Source: Beroe ovata (Eukaryota > Ctenophora > Nuda > Beroida > Beroidae). From it: 46,311 bases of DNA. The DNA lies in the NCBI GenBank assembly GCA_946803715.1, contig CAMPET010000351.1, positions 1-46,311 of the forward strand. The letters run 5' to 3'. Under the pieces are notes generated by a model. The model worked only from the letters and a program-made list of their open reading frames with translations, was not told where the DNA came from and made no database searches. The translations under genes were made by a program, and so were the position numbers. How positions within the stretch are numbered: the stretch's first letter is position 1; each line of letters begins with the position of its first letter. Shown in pieces: positions 32,819 to 46,288 of the stretch.

Positions 32819-35800
32819 CTATTGGGTGGGTGTGACTGGCGTCTGGGCGACAGTTTGCTGAGTGGTTGTGTACGGCGCCGGCAGCGCGTACGGCGAGGAA
32901 GTGGCGGACACTGGCAGGGCGTACGTGGTGTACCCCAGCGCGGCTTGTTGATGCATCAGAGCGGAGGCAGCTGGGTTCACTGAGCAGGACGGGAGATGGG
33001 TTACCATGGAAACACGACCTGGATCTAATTGTTGTCACACATGAATCTGCATAAAACTGGTATGGAAACCCTTCGCAGCTACTCACGGATATTAGAGTTG
33101 GCTATGAGTTGAGGTTGCGCCACTGCTCCAGCACCGCCTGCTAGGGCGCCTTGGAGTGCCAACTGTTGCGACATGTTCCACGGGGAGAGCAGGGATGCGG
33201 CAGGGCCTGCGCCCGCCGCCACGCCCAGCGCCTGTCTCTTCACCATTTCTGGATACCCAGTCTGAAGTAAGGAGTGAGTCAGAGATGATTAATAGATCAA
33301 CATTGGGCGCGCTACAGCTACAGTAACAGCCTGGTCAAATATAACAGTGGCAGTAGAACTCTATAGTTGAAGTTCAATTGGTAGCTGGCTTTGTTTACAA
33401 TTGCGAGTCGGTTTGAAAAACAGGAAAAGCAATTTGATGGATTGACCATATTTAATGTAAATTAGAGCAACCAGCAGTAGAAACGATCTGGGTGCTGTTT
33501 TAATTGATTTCAGAACAATAGCTCACAATATAAATAGAAACTTCATAGTTCATACCATGGTATCCACCAGCTTCCTTTTGCGGCATAGAACTTTATCAGC
33601 AGCCATGTGCGCAGCTGCAATACTCGATCTAGCAATGGGGTCCTTAGGAAGGGTCAGAGCCCCCAGTGCGCCCATGGTACCAGGGTCATATAACTGTCCG
33701 GCCGCCGCCCCAGCCGCCATGAGGCCGGCAGCCGAGGCCGGGAGCGTCGGAACGCCTGGTAAACCAGTCATTCCGGGCATTCCAGGCAGACCAGACATAC
33801 CGAACCCTGAACCAGCACCACCCAGAGCCCCGAATCCTGCAGCCCCACTCAGCCCGGCGGTACCAGCCAAGCCACTGAGACCATTGATAGCGTACATGGG
33901 GTTGAGCTGGGGCTGGAGAGCGGGGTTGGGCTGGAGCGCAGCGGCGCCCGGGAAGGGCGCAGATCCCGAGGTGAAGGCGGCCACGGTGGGTGCCGTGGTC
34001 ATGCTGCTGAGGGTGCACGAGGTCGGCAGGACAACAGACGAGGAAGAGGTCGCCGACTGGGAACCCTGGAGAAGTACAGCACATAGCTAACAGCAGTTTA
34101 CCACACACACAGAGAGGGAGTGTGACAAGTTACCACCCTGGTCAGACTAACTCTCTCCCTCACAGTTACCACCCTCTTTCTTCCTCTGAAATCCGTTACT
34201 AGGGTTACCACTCTCTGTTACCAGGCAACCACTCTTCTCCTCTCTGATACCACTCTTCCTCTCATACAGCAGACTCAATGACGTTATTGCTTTCAAGCTA
34301 CAATGAATTTAGCTAACACAGTTTCATATCCAAACAGCAGAAAAGCTGCAAAATAAGCTGACCAGGGTGGTTGTCATAAATAATTGCTCAAAGCTCAATT
34401 CAAACTTGAATTTATTGAACATTGAGCTATAATATTGCTCAATTTGATATATAGAAAGCGTCAATGATTAATGGAGCGACAAACAGTCATGAAACAGAGA
34501 ATTTTGTCTAAATTGAAGTATATCTGAACAAAAAGCATCTATAAGGTTATAAAAGCTCAGAATGGTGTCATTTGGACGCGAGTGAATGAATCTAAGTGGT
34601 AAAATTAAATTAGAATTCCTGGGTTAAATTTCATGGTTTAAAGAAATGAAAGTGAAAATACTTGTGATGTTCGAATTTCGGTGGTAGAATCAAGAATGAG
34701 TAAATTGCTTTGGTTTCAGAAGATATGGTTGTTATGAACATGGTTGTATTGGCCAAATATTTTGAAATGCGTGCTTAATAACCATATGTACAGATATACG
34801 TATTTCTGATATACCAGTATCATAGTGCTTGTTACAGACACGCATAGCAGTGCGCAATGACTGGGCAGAGGATCCTGCAGTTAGCGTATGTGTGTGTGTG
34901 TGTGTNTTGAAGTATATCTGAACAAAAAGCATCTATAAGCTTATAAAAGCTCAGAATGGTGTCATTTGGACGTGAGTGAATGAAGATTACAGTGTGGATG
35001 CTTAATGTGGACTATGCTGAAGCGTTTTCGCCCCATAGACAAATTTTCTTATGGAACGAGATCTATAATCATACAGAATCAACCACTTATTCAACTGTGA
35101 ATTAAGCAGCCTTTCATCTAAGTGGTAAATTAGAATTCCTGGGGTTAAATTTCATGGCTTTAAAGAAGTGAAAGTGAAAATACTTGTGATGTTCGAATTT
35201 CGGTGGTAGAATGAGTAAATTTCTTTGGTTTCAGAAGATATGGTTGTTAGGTATTAACTTGGTTGTATTGACCAAAAATTTGAAATGCGTGCTTAATAAC
35301 CATATGTACAGATATACGTATTTCTGATAATGATATACCAGTATCATAGTGCTTGTTACAGACACGCATAGCAGTGTGCAATGACTGGGCAGAGGATCCT
35401 GCAGTTAGCGTATGTGTGCGTGTGTTTGTTTGCGTGTGTGTTTGTGTGTGTGTGTGTGTACTGATTGAGGCGCTATTTCGTGGCAATATGTGTGTCATTA
35501 AGGAGGCGCAATGAAGGATTGACATACAATGATTGGTGATAACAATCTGAATGTCGTTGTAACACATGGCAATGAGGAGTGAGGTTGGCAGGGAGCCAAG
35601 AGTAACTCACCAGAGCAATAGCCTGGGACTGTGCAGCAGCAGCCATCAGTGAGGATGCATTAAGCTGGTTAGCTTTGACTCGTGCTTGTAAGTGTGGGGG
35701 AGGGTGGAAGTAGCGACATGTGTCCCTTTCACAGCGTTCCTGCAGGAGGCAAGACACACGGTTGTTTAGCAACCATGCACGTGCAACACGTGCGTAACAC

Positions 35801-36917
35801 ATGCATGTGCCGCGCAACCCCCTAACCTTGAGCTCGGCTACCTATGACCATGACTGAATCGCGTTATTATGGTACCCGGTCAAATTTTACAAAATTTTGT
35901 CTGGCTATGGATGTCTTTATTACCAAAATTTGAAACTATTTTATGAGCAGAGCCATTTTTAGACGGTGTGAGATGAAGCCACTTGTCAATGTACAGAATA
36001 ATGCCAATGCCACCTTGATCACTAAGCGTTGAAATTATCACAAAATTTCACAACCGGAAGGAAGGATCAGCGAGAAATCGTTTGAAAATCGGGAGAAGTT
36101 GTTTTGCACGAGACATTCGAGCCCCACGAGTTTCAGTGAAAGTGACAGCCCCACAGCCTGAGAAGCAAAGTGGCTTCTAGATCACGGGGAAGGAAAATAA
36201 GAGGAGGCATAGATCTAGAGAATTGAAGTGTAAGATATCAGCGATCTAATAGGTTTGGGTGATTTGTTGATTGTATGTGTGTGTGAGATTCAAGCTAGGG
36301 ATAGTTACAGCAGATTATACACACACACGAACGAAGATAAGTGGGTACGTACCTTCATGAAGTCCATGCAGACAGTGACCATATTATCACTGGGATCCGG
36401 GTGAATATGGGGCTCCGGATGGGCGTATTTGCACTCGTCATTCCCTCGTGGGCACTGTGACCGCTGATACTCGCGGCAAACCTGGCAAACAGCCAGAGAA
36501 ATAGTATAGCGCATACACATAGAGGGAGAGAGTGTGCTGGCTGGAGGTAAGCGCAGGTGTGCGGGTGTTTCGCATAGCGGTGTCATGCAATATACTGGTA
36601 TATCATATGGTGTATAGTATATACTGGTGTATAACATGTACGTATAACATGGGGATGAATAGTTGCCTATATCTATCGTGGAAATATCCTACCTCGAGCT
36701 TGTCAGACTTGTCCTTTCGCCGCCCGCCGGAGCACGGCACTTCAGGGATCACAACAGCGGTGGGGGTGAAGGAGAGGGGCATGACTTGGGGTACCATAAA
36801 CCCCCACGGCGATATCATGTTCTGTGGGGTGGAGAGGGGTTTGGGGTAAATATCGGGGGGTTTTGGGGGGTGAAGATCAGGGGTAGATGAATTAGTCAGC
36901 GGCAACCCAAGTTGCAT
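32819..36917 (-). CDS. MBNL: Muscleblind-like splicing regulator, six exons
   Basis: Muscleblind proteins bind YGCY-type RNA motifs through paired CCCH zinc fingers and control alternative splicing and RNA localisation. Exons in gene order: 36917-36693, 36481-36353, 35739-35611, 34065-33556, 33261-33087 and 32979-32819, in phase, 442 residues. The first finger is C77-X7-C85-X6-C92-X3-H96 (VCREYQRSQCPRG...CKYAH); the second is C113-X7-C121-X4-C126-X3-H130 (CMDFMKERCERDTCRYFHPP). These spacings are exactly those of the muscleblind family, as is HPPPHL after finger 2. The N-terminal 70 residues are Pro-rich. Residues 162-442 are Ala, Gly, Pro, Met and Gln-rich, disordered, with one basic segment (KVLCRKRKLVDTM) that could act in nuclear import. 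There is one finger pair, as in many invertebrates. Additional untranslated 5' exons may lie upstream. Ends VTPTQ. Confidence 0.93.
34513..35460. repeat. Direct duplication across an N in a muscleblind intron (34513-34905 and 34907-35460)
   Basis: About 390 bp beginning TTGAAGTATATCTGAACAAA recur right after the N at 34906. The second copy has an extra segment of about 130 bp (34987-35115) and small differences. Both copies end in a TG microsatellite. As at 1686, the single N at the joint suggests two haplotypes placed in series, one with and one without the 130-bp insertion. Confidence 0.9.
34906..34906. other. Single-base assembly gap (N)
   Basis: The N sits at the junction of two near-identical intronic copies, after a TG repeat. 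Confidence 0.95.
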
Positions 36918-38370
36918 TATGCGTGTGTTTGGGAAGCTACAACATAGTTAGATGTGCTGATACATCATCAGGCAGCTGGTTATATTGTCATCATATTGAA
37001 AGCAGTTCACACAACCCCAATTTGAGCGAATATCATCATCGTTTCGAGAAAGATACAAATTCCATAAAGATCAAGAAGTGCAGTTGTATATATTGAATAA
37101 ACACACTTTTCATTGTGTTGCAGAGAAATTTGTTGCTTTCAGCTTGTTTAGGTCCAGCATGATCTAGCTATAACAACACACCAATTACTTATGAATGAGA
37201 CAGCATGGCATCAAGGTACGAGAAATGATGCTAGGATACTATCCTACTTTTTAAATATCCTAGTTTTTGATTGGGCAATATGATTACTCAGCGTTGTATA
37301 TCACGCGTAAAACCAGACACGGGACTATAAAATCCGACAAGATACTGGGTACAGACATCCAACAAACACATGATACAATACTGACAACAGGAAATTTGAG
37401 ATTATATTGAATGAAAAATCAATAGAAACATATTCTTGTGTTTGAAGATCACCATCTAGAGAGTTACGAGGTGCTCCGCTTCATCTCATGCAGCATTGGT
37501 AAAATTGTTACTGACAAAGAAAGATGTGCTTATCAACAATGATCAGTATATCCCAGTATATTTCCGTGTTGTCCAGGCCAGATATTGCTCAGTCATTTTT
37601 TGGGATTGGATACGTAGCAGCGCATAACCATTTTTAATCCGAGTTCGTTCAAATTCTGCGCAAGCATATTATATTAGTTTTGATGTAGGTATAGGCATGC
37701 AAGGTATCACAAGCTATTGTCTATTGTTGTGCTTCGATCGGGCTTACAGAAAGCTGATGAAAGGGAAATCAATCGCTATACGATTTTGCGTAAGGGAAAA
37801 CATAAAATTCAGATTACAGTTTGCGAAAGCAAGTTCGTTTGATTTTGTAGATCATTGATCTCCTTTTTCCGCTATTTCATGTCCAGCTCTATAATCGCCC
37901 CAGCAGCGAAAAATTATAGGTTGCTCTGGCAACCGCGATGTTGAGGTGCCATGACAACGCGATAATATCAGCTGCTATACATACTCGTCGTCACGTGACT
38001 GTCATGCGTTACACCTGCACTGCGTGACATCATCATAACGTCAATTATATTCGCAACCTGTTAAGTGATAACCACCATGAGTGGAGAAAATAACCATTAC
38101 TAACGAAACAAGATCAGTCACACCACTTAACCATGTTTTGCTCATTCCTCACTATGAATGAACAACACATCTTTCTCCCCCTCTCTATCCCTCGATGGTT
38201 CAAACTCAAGACCCGATAATCGATATCCGATGATCAACACCCAACTTTTGCAACCTGCAACGCAAAAACAACGAGAAGACAGAATGAACAGGGCTGAAAG
38301 GTGAACAATAGAGCAGAAAATGATGATCTTGAGTCACACAAAGCGAGGACACAATTGCGGCATTGTCCTC

Positions 38371-38390
38371 AACACACACACACACACACA
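38371..38390. repeat. CA microsatellite
   Basis: An ACACACAC run, one of several simple repeats in this gene-free region. Confidence 0.9.
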
Positions 38391-38989
38391 TGTTCTATAC
38401 ACCCGAGGAGCAGATATGCCCATACAAGGGCATAGCGTCCATTTTCTCGCGTATTGTGAAGTGCATGAGTTCTCACACCCATTGGCCAAAGCAGTGCTTT
38501 GTCAGTCACGTGAAAACTCCCAAATTGGACTAATTGTGTCACGTGGTCAAGATCACGTGGCATGGATTTTGTCACACAGATTTGTGTCCTTTTTAAAGGC
38601 CGCTCAACAAATAAGCTCCACTTAGGATCGAACAATCGAAATGACCCAAAAATGAGGTCTGATCCGATTCACAAATGAGAAAATAATATGACTGCTAATA
38701 TGCTCCATAAAAGCTATCCACGCACTGAACAAATTCAACAAAGGAGCAGACTCTATATTCTAGGTACATCGTATCTACTCAAGGACACGTTGAGAATGAA
38801 GGGTGTAGGCACCTTTTCAGAGCAAACTATTACAAAACAGTACAATTCAATGTTCACACTGATCATATGTACCGTACGTACCAATACCATAATGTTGTCC
38901 ATCGCTAATGTGTGCTAAGTGAATGCTGGGGTCACTGGCTACCCTGAGGGATGTTCAACACTTATCCCCCTTCTCATCATGATGATGAT

Positions 38990-39042
38990 GATTGTGTGTG
39001 TTTGTGTGTGTGCGTGTGTGTGTATGTGTGTGTGTGTGTACA
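38990..39042. repeat. TG microsatellite
   Basis: Interrupted GTGTGT/TTTGTG/GCGTG units that follow an ATGATG run. Confidence 0.9.
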
Positions 39043-42000
39043 CAAGATGGAGACATTCAGCTAATAGGTTCTGTCCTATACTCGTGTATCCAATTAAAAA
39101 GCGTCTCTAATTGGTTAAATAGGCACGCGTGTGCCTCAGTGATAGGATATCCATCCTGTCAAGACATCGCATTTAAGGGAAGATAGATTTGACAGAAGAT
39201 GGACATTGGGCATTGAACTGTGAGTTACAGTAAGAAAGGAGGGAGAGGTCTATGTATGAGGGAAATGTCTCGAGTGCGGAACTAGGGATGGAATAGGCGC
39301 CACGCGCAATATCGTATATTGCACTTGAACCATTACCAATATTAAACCATCAACAAATGATGGGGCTTACGTGATGGCAAGGAGAAAAAGGAGTTTTCTC
39401 CACTCCTGCTCGAGCCAATAAGCTGATGATCGTGAGCCTCATGAAGCAATGTTTGGAGCTGAGTCATTGTGATGGAATGGTAAAGCAATTCTTTAGCTCT
39501 TTAGCTCAAATTAGTAATAATTCCCCATTTAATTCCATTCTTTAGTAACTAGGTATATTAACCTATCTGCGTGTGTATATTATAGGTAGGGCAATGGCGG
39601 CTGCAGTTTAAGCTGAAGGCGTGAGAGCTGTGTGATATCACGGCCACTGCTATACACACCGTGTGAAGCTAAATCAGTTTGACGTGAAATTTGACCCGCC
39701 ATTATTACTCATGAGCAGAGCTATATAAGTGAACACTGAACATATGGTTCCGTATATTCTACACACGAGCTTCATTCAATTCAGTTTACATTTCTAAAGA
39801 GCATTCATTGAACTATTTAATAGGAACCCACTTATCGATAAATAGCTTTTGTCTGGACACCAAAAATATTGAGCTCTTTTGTCGAAAGGTTCTGAATAGA
39901 TAGATTATTCCGGGTAACGGAGCTAATCTCAGCTACTTTTTCCAATGTCTGCGACTGATGAGAAAGATCGAGGAACGAAACCATAGAGAAGTCAAGCTGT
40001 ATGGTTGTTCTGATAGTTATGCAACCATCATGACAAAATACGATGAGAAATTGAGACAAATTGAGGCCAATACATCAAGTTATCGAGCCTGATAAGAATC
40101 TGTCATGAACAAAGTCAACCTAAACCAGTTCTCTGATGGACCAATAGTGCAGTAAGGGGAGTAAAGAATGCTACTGACCATTAGAAGCGGAGACATTAGA
40201 AGCGACGAAGTGGCCAAATATTTGATGAGCTCATTTTATAGAGGCCCTGGGGGGACGAGTCCATTTTGTGGAGCATTTGGGATCCGAAGTGCAAAGTAAA
40301 AATGCAGAATGTCAGAGAGTAACCGATTAGATGCAGCACTATAACCATGCGAGTGTGTTTGAGTATACTTTTCAGGGGAGGACAGTCTGTCAAAAATAGT
40401 GCAGTCTGTCAAAAATGTACTGTCTGGCAAGAGTGAAATTGGGGTAAAATTAGAAAATGATGAAATAATTGGCTTAGCACGATAAATTCCAATTCCATCC
40501 GTTTTTCATGAATCATTCCTCCCTTCTATAATATCTTGTCATCCGAGGTTATGAGATGAAATGAATAGTTCGTTATCCAACAGGTGCATCTCAAATTTCA
40601 AAACCCGTGCAGTTACCTTTTTCGGTTGTAAGATGGTGGTTTCATCAGATCCAAGACCAAGGCACGGAAACGAACGTTTCATTTCGAGACAGAGAAAAAA
40701 CTTCGAGTCAAGTTCAGGATGCGATGGATAAAACCTTGACGTTTATACGAGAAAGAGAGGCAGAGAGACGTATGTAAAAGTAAGAGAGTATATAAATGAG
40801 TAATGAGTGTATCACTGAAACTTGATTATGTGAACAGGTAGCACATGAAATGTGACCGACACCCAGTACTAGCGCGTAGTCTCTCTCTCTCTCTCCTCCA
40901 TGGGCTCAGCCACATGTGTAACCAGATACGCCTTTAATTCGGGCTACGTATTGTACAGTGTACACGATTGGGGGGACATAGGCCATGCCCTGATAAAGGT
41001 TGCATGGGAAAGGATGAAGAGCATTGGTGATGATGTAAAGTTGGGTGTGAACAAGTTGGACACTGTGGAGAGCCTTCTGAAGACGACTAGGCCTTCTAGT
41101 TCTTCAGGCTATTCGTAGAGGTTGGGAATGGATAAGAACAAGTAGTGATAACGGTTTTAAAAACGCGATGGAAGCAGCTGCTTGGAAATTATACTCTTAT
41201 CCGAATCAAGAATCTTTTTCCTGTCTTATTGTCTTATTTCTCGAAGGGATTGCACTACCAGACCAAGAGCCTCATTGAGAGGCAATTATTGAGTCTCGTT
41301 TAAGATGGAAGATAAGACTTGGACCAACATCTAGAGATAATCTTGCATGATATCACCCTACGAAATATACAAGAGTAACACCTTTTCATCATGGCAACTT
41401 CGTGGTGGCGATGGTCACTGCGATCACCATAATATAATATTATTGCCCCTGCTCCTCAAATAGGAGCAACTCCTGCTGATCATGATGCTCTATGATAGGA
41501 CCACCCAAGAAGGTGCGACATGGTTCATATTGACACCAGAAATTAGTCCGAGATTGGGGGAGATGCAAATGATTACAATCTTATGCATTCGGTAGAAGCT
41601 AGAAAGTTGAAATGCCACACCGACACACTCCATCTGTGACCCGTGTGGAGGGAGCTGATTGATTGCTTTTCCGGTGTCAAAGGATTATTTCGAATATCAA
41701 GAACGAATCATAATCGATCCTCGATTCTGATCCACATAATAGAATTGATGATCCATGATCACATCAAAGACGAGCCAGCAACCTTGCCCCTTTTTGTCAG
41801 CTTGACAGATTAGAACAGGCATATTTTGATCCTTTATTTGGTAAAAAAGTTTATCGCGCGCGCGTGAGACCCAACCCCATTATGAATCACCCGAGGTCGA
41901 TTTATAGTCTCGCCGAGGTCTCTATCATGTAAAGTTGAACTTTGACAGCATATTGGGGTTGCCAATATATAATGTCTGATAGTTTCAACCGGGTGACAGA

Positions 42001-42755
42001 ATTTCTGAGCAGCAAAAGTCTCATCTTGAAAATGTTGGGGGGGGGGAATCTGCATCGGAGCAACCGGGAAGTCCGTGTTGATGTGAAGACATCGATAACT
42101 TTCAATCGAGAGAAAAATAATCAAATGGAGGGAATGAATCTCATAATGCACTGGACTCATTTGTTTATAGACTAGGTACCAACCCGACGAATTTTGACTT
42201 AATATAGCAATATCGGTTGAACACGAATCACTTTAAAAGTTGTTGAACAGCTCTCAGAACTTTGAAAGGGGGGAACATTTTGTAAAACCCATTAACAGAG
42301 TTGCGTAGGGATATAAAAACGTGCCGATGAACACGTTCAGTCAAAATCTCGATATATACAGATCCATGATTGCCGCGGAAAAATCTACCTGGTCGCGGCT
42401 TTCGCGGCTCATAACGTGAACTTCTGATAGTATTAAACTTTCAGACGAGGGCACTTTGTAAATTTTCTCGCGTAAGCTGGACTAACACCCACATCGGCCA
42501 AAATGAGAGGCATATATAAATGAGAGCTGACTGCTGAGCTGAGCTGAGAGAGACCGAACAAAAGTAGTAAGAGGGAGAGATGCAATATGTGTGTGTTGTC
42601 GAGAATTGCGGAATAAAGGGGTTGTCAAAATACAGGTTACCTTGAGCACTCCTTATAAGCTCTAATAGAATTCGGAGACTGCGATTAGACAAAAAAGGGA
42701 TAACCACTCCGGTGCATTCATATGGGACCTATCATGGGGAGAGAGAGAGAGAGAG

Positions 42756-42756
42756 N
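42756..42756. other. Single-base assembly gap (N) in a GA repeat
   Basis: GAGAGA precedes and a G run follows, so this is a microsatellite gap. No duplicated flank was noticed. Confidence 0.9.
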
Positions 42757-43584
42757 GGGGGCTGGCGTTAATAATATCACAGGTGCAAATCGTGATGACC
42801 GGGCACATATAGGACACTTTTCTCCGGCTGCAAAATGCCACCAATCATTATCATATATCCGGTCTATTAAATCTGTGACCAGAGAGATAGAGCTCCAACT
42901 GAATCACGGTTCGCAGCAGCAGTACGTGGCGTTTCTTTCCCAAAGGTAATTATGAATGGGAAATCATAGCTCTATAAGAGGACGATTTGTCTAAGAGCAA
43001 ATGCGTGAAATCCAGCTAAATGTTCATGCGATCCATTCTCATATCATATCATAGTGGTGTCACTGGAGTTTATGCTCAAGAAGTTGGGTGGAATCAGGAT
43101 CATTGACATTTGGTGGACCCGTGACATTAAAACTACTATGGTAGATGAAAAAGTTGAAAATGGAATAAAGAGATCCCGAACAAAACTTACTATTCGACTT
43201 GAGCTGAAATGGAAGTAACGTAACATGTCCCGTTATCAGAATATACTGCATCTATTCCAGCTTGATCACTCATTTTATCCAACGATAAAATGCAACTGAA
43301 CCTAAACAGTAAACACTGCGATATACAGGATATCGGAAATATCAATAAATGATTGTATCGGATCAATCAATGATTGCATCGGATATGATTACTGATTAGC
43401 CTTAATGTAATACGGATCCCAGCGATTATCCATGCATCTCTCACGCTACGGGAACTCACTACGGGAAGGGAACCAAACTGCAATCCACCGAATGAAGCTC
43501 CGACTCTCTAACCACACTACGCCTTAGATGGCAGAATATTATACTCGCGTCTTCTATATTTACGCGGTTGACCAATGCTGGGAT

Positions 43585-43640
43585 TCGGGAGTTAATTACC
43601 ATGGCAACCAATCAGAGACTTGGTGACAGTGTCACGTGGT
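43585..43640. promoter_or_regulatory. X-box-like motif with a CCAAT box
   Basis: ATTACCATGGCAACCAATCA (43595-43614) is close to the RFX X-box consensus GTNRCCNNRGYAAC, with one mismatch in the first base, and overlaps a CCAAT box. A CACGTG core follows at about 43633. No gene start is evident on either side. Confidence 0.35.
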
Positions 43641-44767
43641 ATGCGCGTGTCAGGGACGAACAGCGTGACCAGTTACTCGACTAAATGGCGAGATCTTCAA
43701 ACACAACAACACACTGACACACACACACGCACCTTGATTTCTGTAGCGAAAACACGGAGGAAGTTGTTGATATAGAGTGAAATTCGTTTATAATCACTCC
43801 GCAAAATAACTTCAATCTCAGATCATCCCATCATTTCAGAATATTATCATAGTTCTCAGATCAATTTAGCTGACATTTTCTGATGAATCATATGCGATCC
43901 AAAATCCATACTTGTAAATTTGAACAGAATTTAGATAGAAAATCATGAAATATAGGAACAACGGACATAACTTTGTGACGAACTGGAGACATAAAAACAC
44001 CGCACAACACAAATGAATTTGAGGGTTTACTTCCTCTTGTCACTGCACGTGTGCTAACACCGCGCGCAATTTCCCCAACATACAAAACCTACCATATATA
44101 GCGCTATAGCAACATTGAAAGCGGACAGAGATCACACGCACACATATACAAGCTACGTCATGGAGACACTTTCTGGTGATAGCTGTAGCGCAGGTTGTTA
44201 ACATTGGTAACATCATAATCTCTAATAGGTCATGGCAAGGAGGTTTTGATAGTTTTTTACCCTTAGCTCTTAGAAACAATAGTGAGTAGCTTCATGGTAT
44301 GCTTTGCTTGGTAGCTTTCAATTGTAGCCCACATCAAGTTGTCCCACAACGAAACCATAGGTTTCCGACTTCATGTCATACATAGCAGCCCTTGTTCATT
44401 TATATTATAGATAAGGAATAAAGGGGTTTGCTGGGATACCTATTAAGCAAATAGGGATCTGAAAAGCATTTGTCATGTAGCCAGAAGATTTTGAAAAAGC
44501 GGAGAGCGAGATCACAAAAAAGTCGCGTTTTCTTGTGTAAGATGTGTTGTTTGATTCAGCTGAACATGGAAACACAGTGATCATTACAGCAGATAATAAT
44601 GTAGCTCAATTTATTACAGTCTAACTGCAGCGGGCACCATTTATAATAGTCAGGCTCTTAAGAAGTAATGAATATGAGTGAAGATTCATTTCAAATGAAC
44701 GAATGAATGAGAAAATGAATTGGGTGATGCTGAACGATTCAAAAGTGTAGTGATTTATGAGTGTTAT

Positions 44768-44832
44768 GTACGAATGTACATTTCATGTCATGTACATTGT
44801 ACATATTATTGTACAATGTATAATGTATATTT
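44768..44832. repeat. TGTACA palindrome cluster
   Basis: GTACGAATGTACATTTCATG and then TGTACATTGTACA, TTGTACAATGTA and TAATGTATA. Similar in kind to the stretches in introns at 14750-14810 and 18715-18905. Confidence 0.6.
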
Positions 44833-44980
44833 CACATTCATCGCAGGGAGCAAACACAAGTAGAGGATATTAATTGCAAGAGATTTGCCAACAAGCGTTG
44901 AAAATGCAGCGGCATTGGAGCGAGTTTGTGACGTTGATCTATCAGTACATTCACGCAGGGATGATGTTTATGATTGTATC

Positions 44981-45120
44981 TAACGCGTGATTGAGTTGAG
45001 TAACGCGTGATTGAGTTGTGTAACGCGAGATTGTGTTGTGTAACGCGTGATTAAGTTGTGTAACACGTGATTGTGTGGAGTAACGCGTGATTGTGTTGAG
45101 CAACCCGTGACTTGATGAAT
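44981..45120. repeat. 20-bp minisatellite, seven units
   Basis: The unit TAACGCGTGATTGTGTTGAG is repeated without length change from 44981 to 45120. The first six units are well conserved and the seventh (CAACCCGTGACTTGATGAAT) is diverged. The ACGCGTGA core also appears in the cluster just after NCK at 28906. Confidence 0.92.
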
Positions 45121-46288
45121 TACGCATGAGTGTGAAAAATCTCATTGTTATCATAGTTTGATCATATATGCCCAGCGCGAACTCATGCTCGACTAATTAC
45201 CTGGTTTACTCATTGTCAGGTGTATGATGCCGGTATCACACCTAAACAGCGAAGTTTTAGGGTACAGTGAGGTTTAAGGGTTCAGTGAGGTTTTAAGGAA
45301 CTGAACGATGATCGTTTATCGGTTGGATGAAGAGATAATTTCGACTTTCAGCCTAAATAATGCGATATAACACTAGTACAGTTACCACACTGATGAGGAC
45401 ATCACAATTAAAGGGTGGGAATGCTTTGGACTAGAGTCTCAGGAAGTAAGGAATTTGAATGCCGAATGCAAATACCTACTTACCTAGATATTATTAACTA
45501 GGAGCTTTGGTGAAAGCGTGGCATTTGTATGATGATCCCAATGGCAGAGCTTATAATGATAATATCAACAATTGTCTCCTTATGTTCAAGGAAAACAGAC
45601 CAAAACCACCACCACTACGTAGACAAAGCAAATGAAGCTCATGTCGATGATGGAATTGGTTTACTGACAAAGCCAAATCATGGCTGAACAACTGCTCACG
45701 GGATAGACTGGTATAAGTACAATGTATGTCATAATTACACTTCTGCTCAGATGATATTACGTGAGAGTGTGTGTTTGTATGAGTGTGACCACGTGATCAA
45801 ATCACGTGATACATATACAAGGAACATGGGATAATTATATGACCAAGATGATTGGGTACATGTCACTCAATCATATCTCGAAATGCGTAGACAATGTTCA
45901 CACTCTCCCTGGAAATATCTAATCTCATCTCACACACCCGTACACACCGCGGCCACGTGCATTATTCGCACGAGCATTACTGATTAGACGGACATTCCTA
46001 GTCCCAAGTTCACGTCGTGTAGACAGTAGATGATAATTGCTAGTTACTTCCGACTGCAAATCATTACTATTATCAATTCGAACATCTATTTACAGATTCT
46101 ATAACTAGAATCTCAGAACTATAAAACTGAGCCGAAGCAACAAAACTGTTATTAAGACCAAACGTAAAAACGGTACCCTCAACACACTTTAAACGACTAT
46201 TACTACATGACAAAGAACGTGTGTGCGCGTTTGTGTGAGCCAGATGACGAGTAACACATCTTAAATGCGGTCCCCTCCCTCACTATCC

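Noticed and set aside
33557-34090. A 177-codon plus-strand frame with collagen-like Gly-Pro steps
   Set aside because: It is the antisense of the muscleblind exon 33556-34065. The Gly/Pro pattern mirrors the GC-rich Ala/Gly codons of that exon, and the muscleblind frame has splice sites and homology.
40900-41118. A 72-codon frame starting MGSATCVTRYAF after a CT run
   Set aside because: It has somewhat protein-like composition, but no neighbouring exon, no homology recognised and no conserved context; kept only as a remark.
44981-45120. CRISPR-like array
   Set aside because: The 20-bp units are contiguous with no spacers and the DNA is from an animal; it is a minisatellite.
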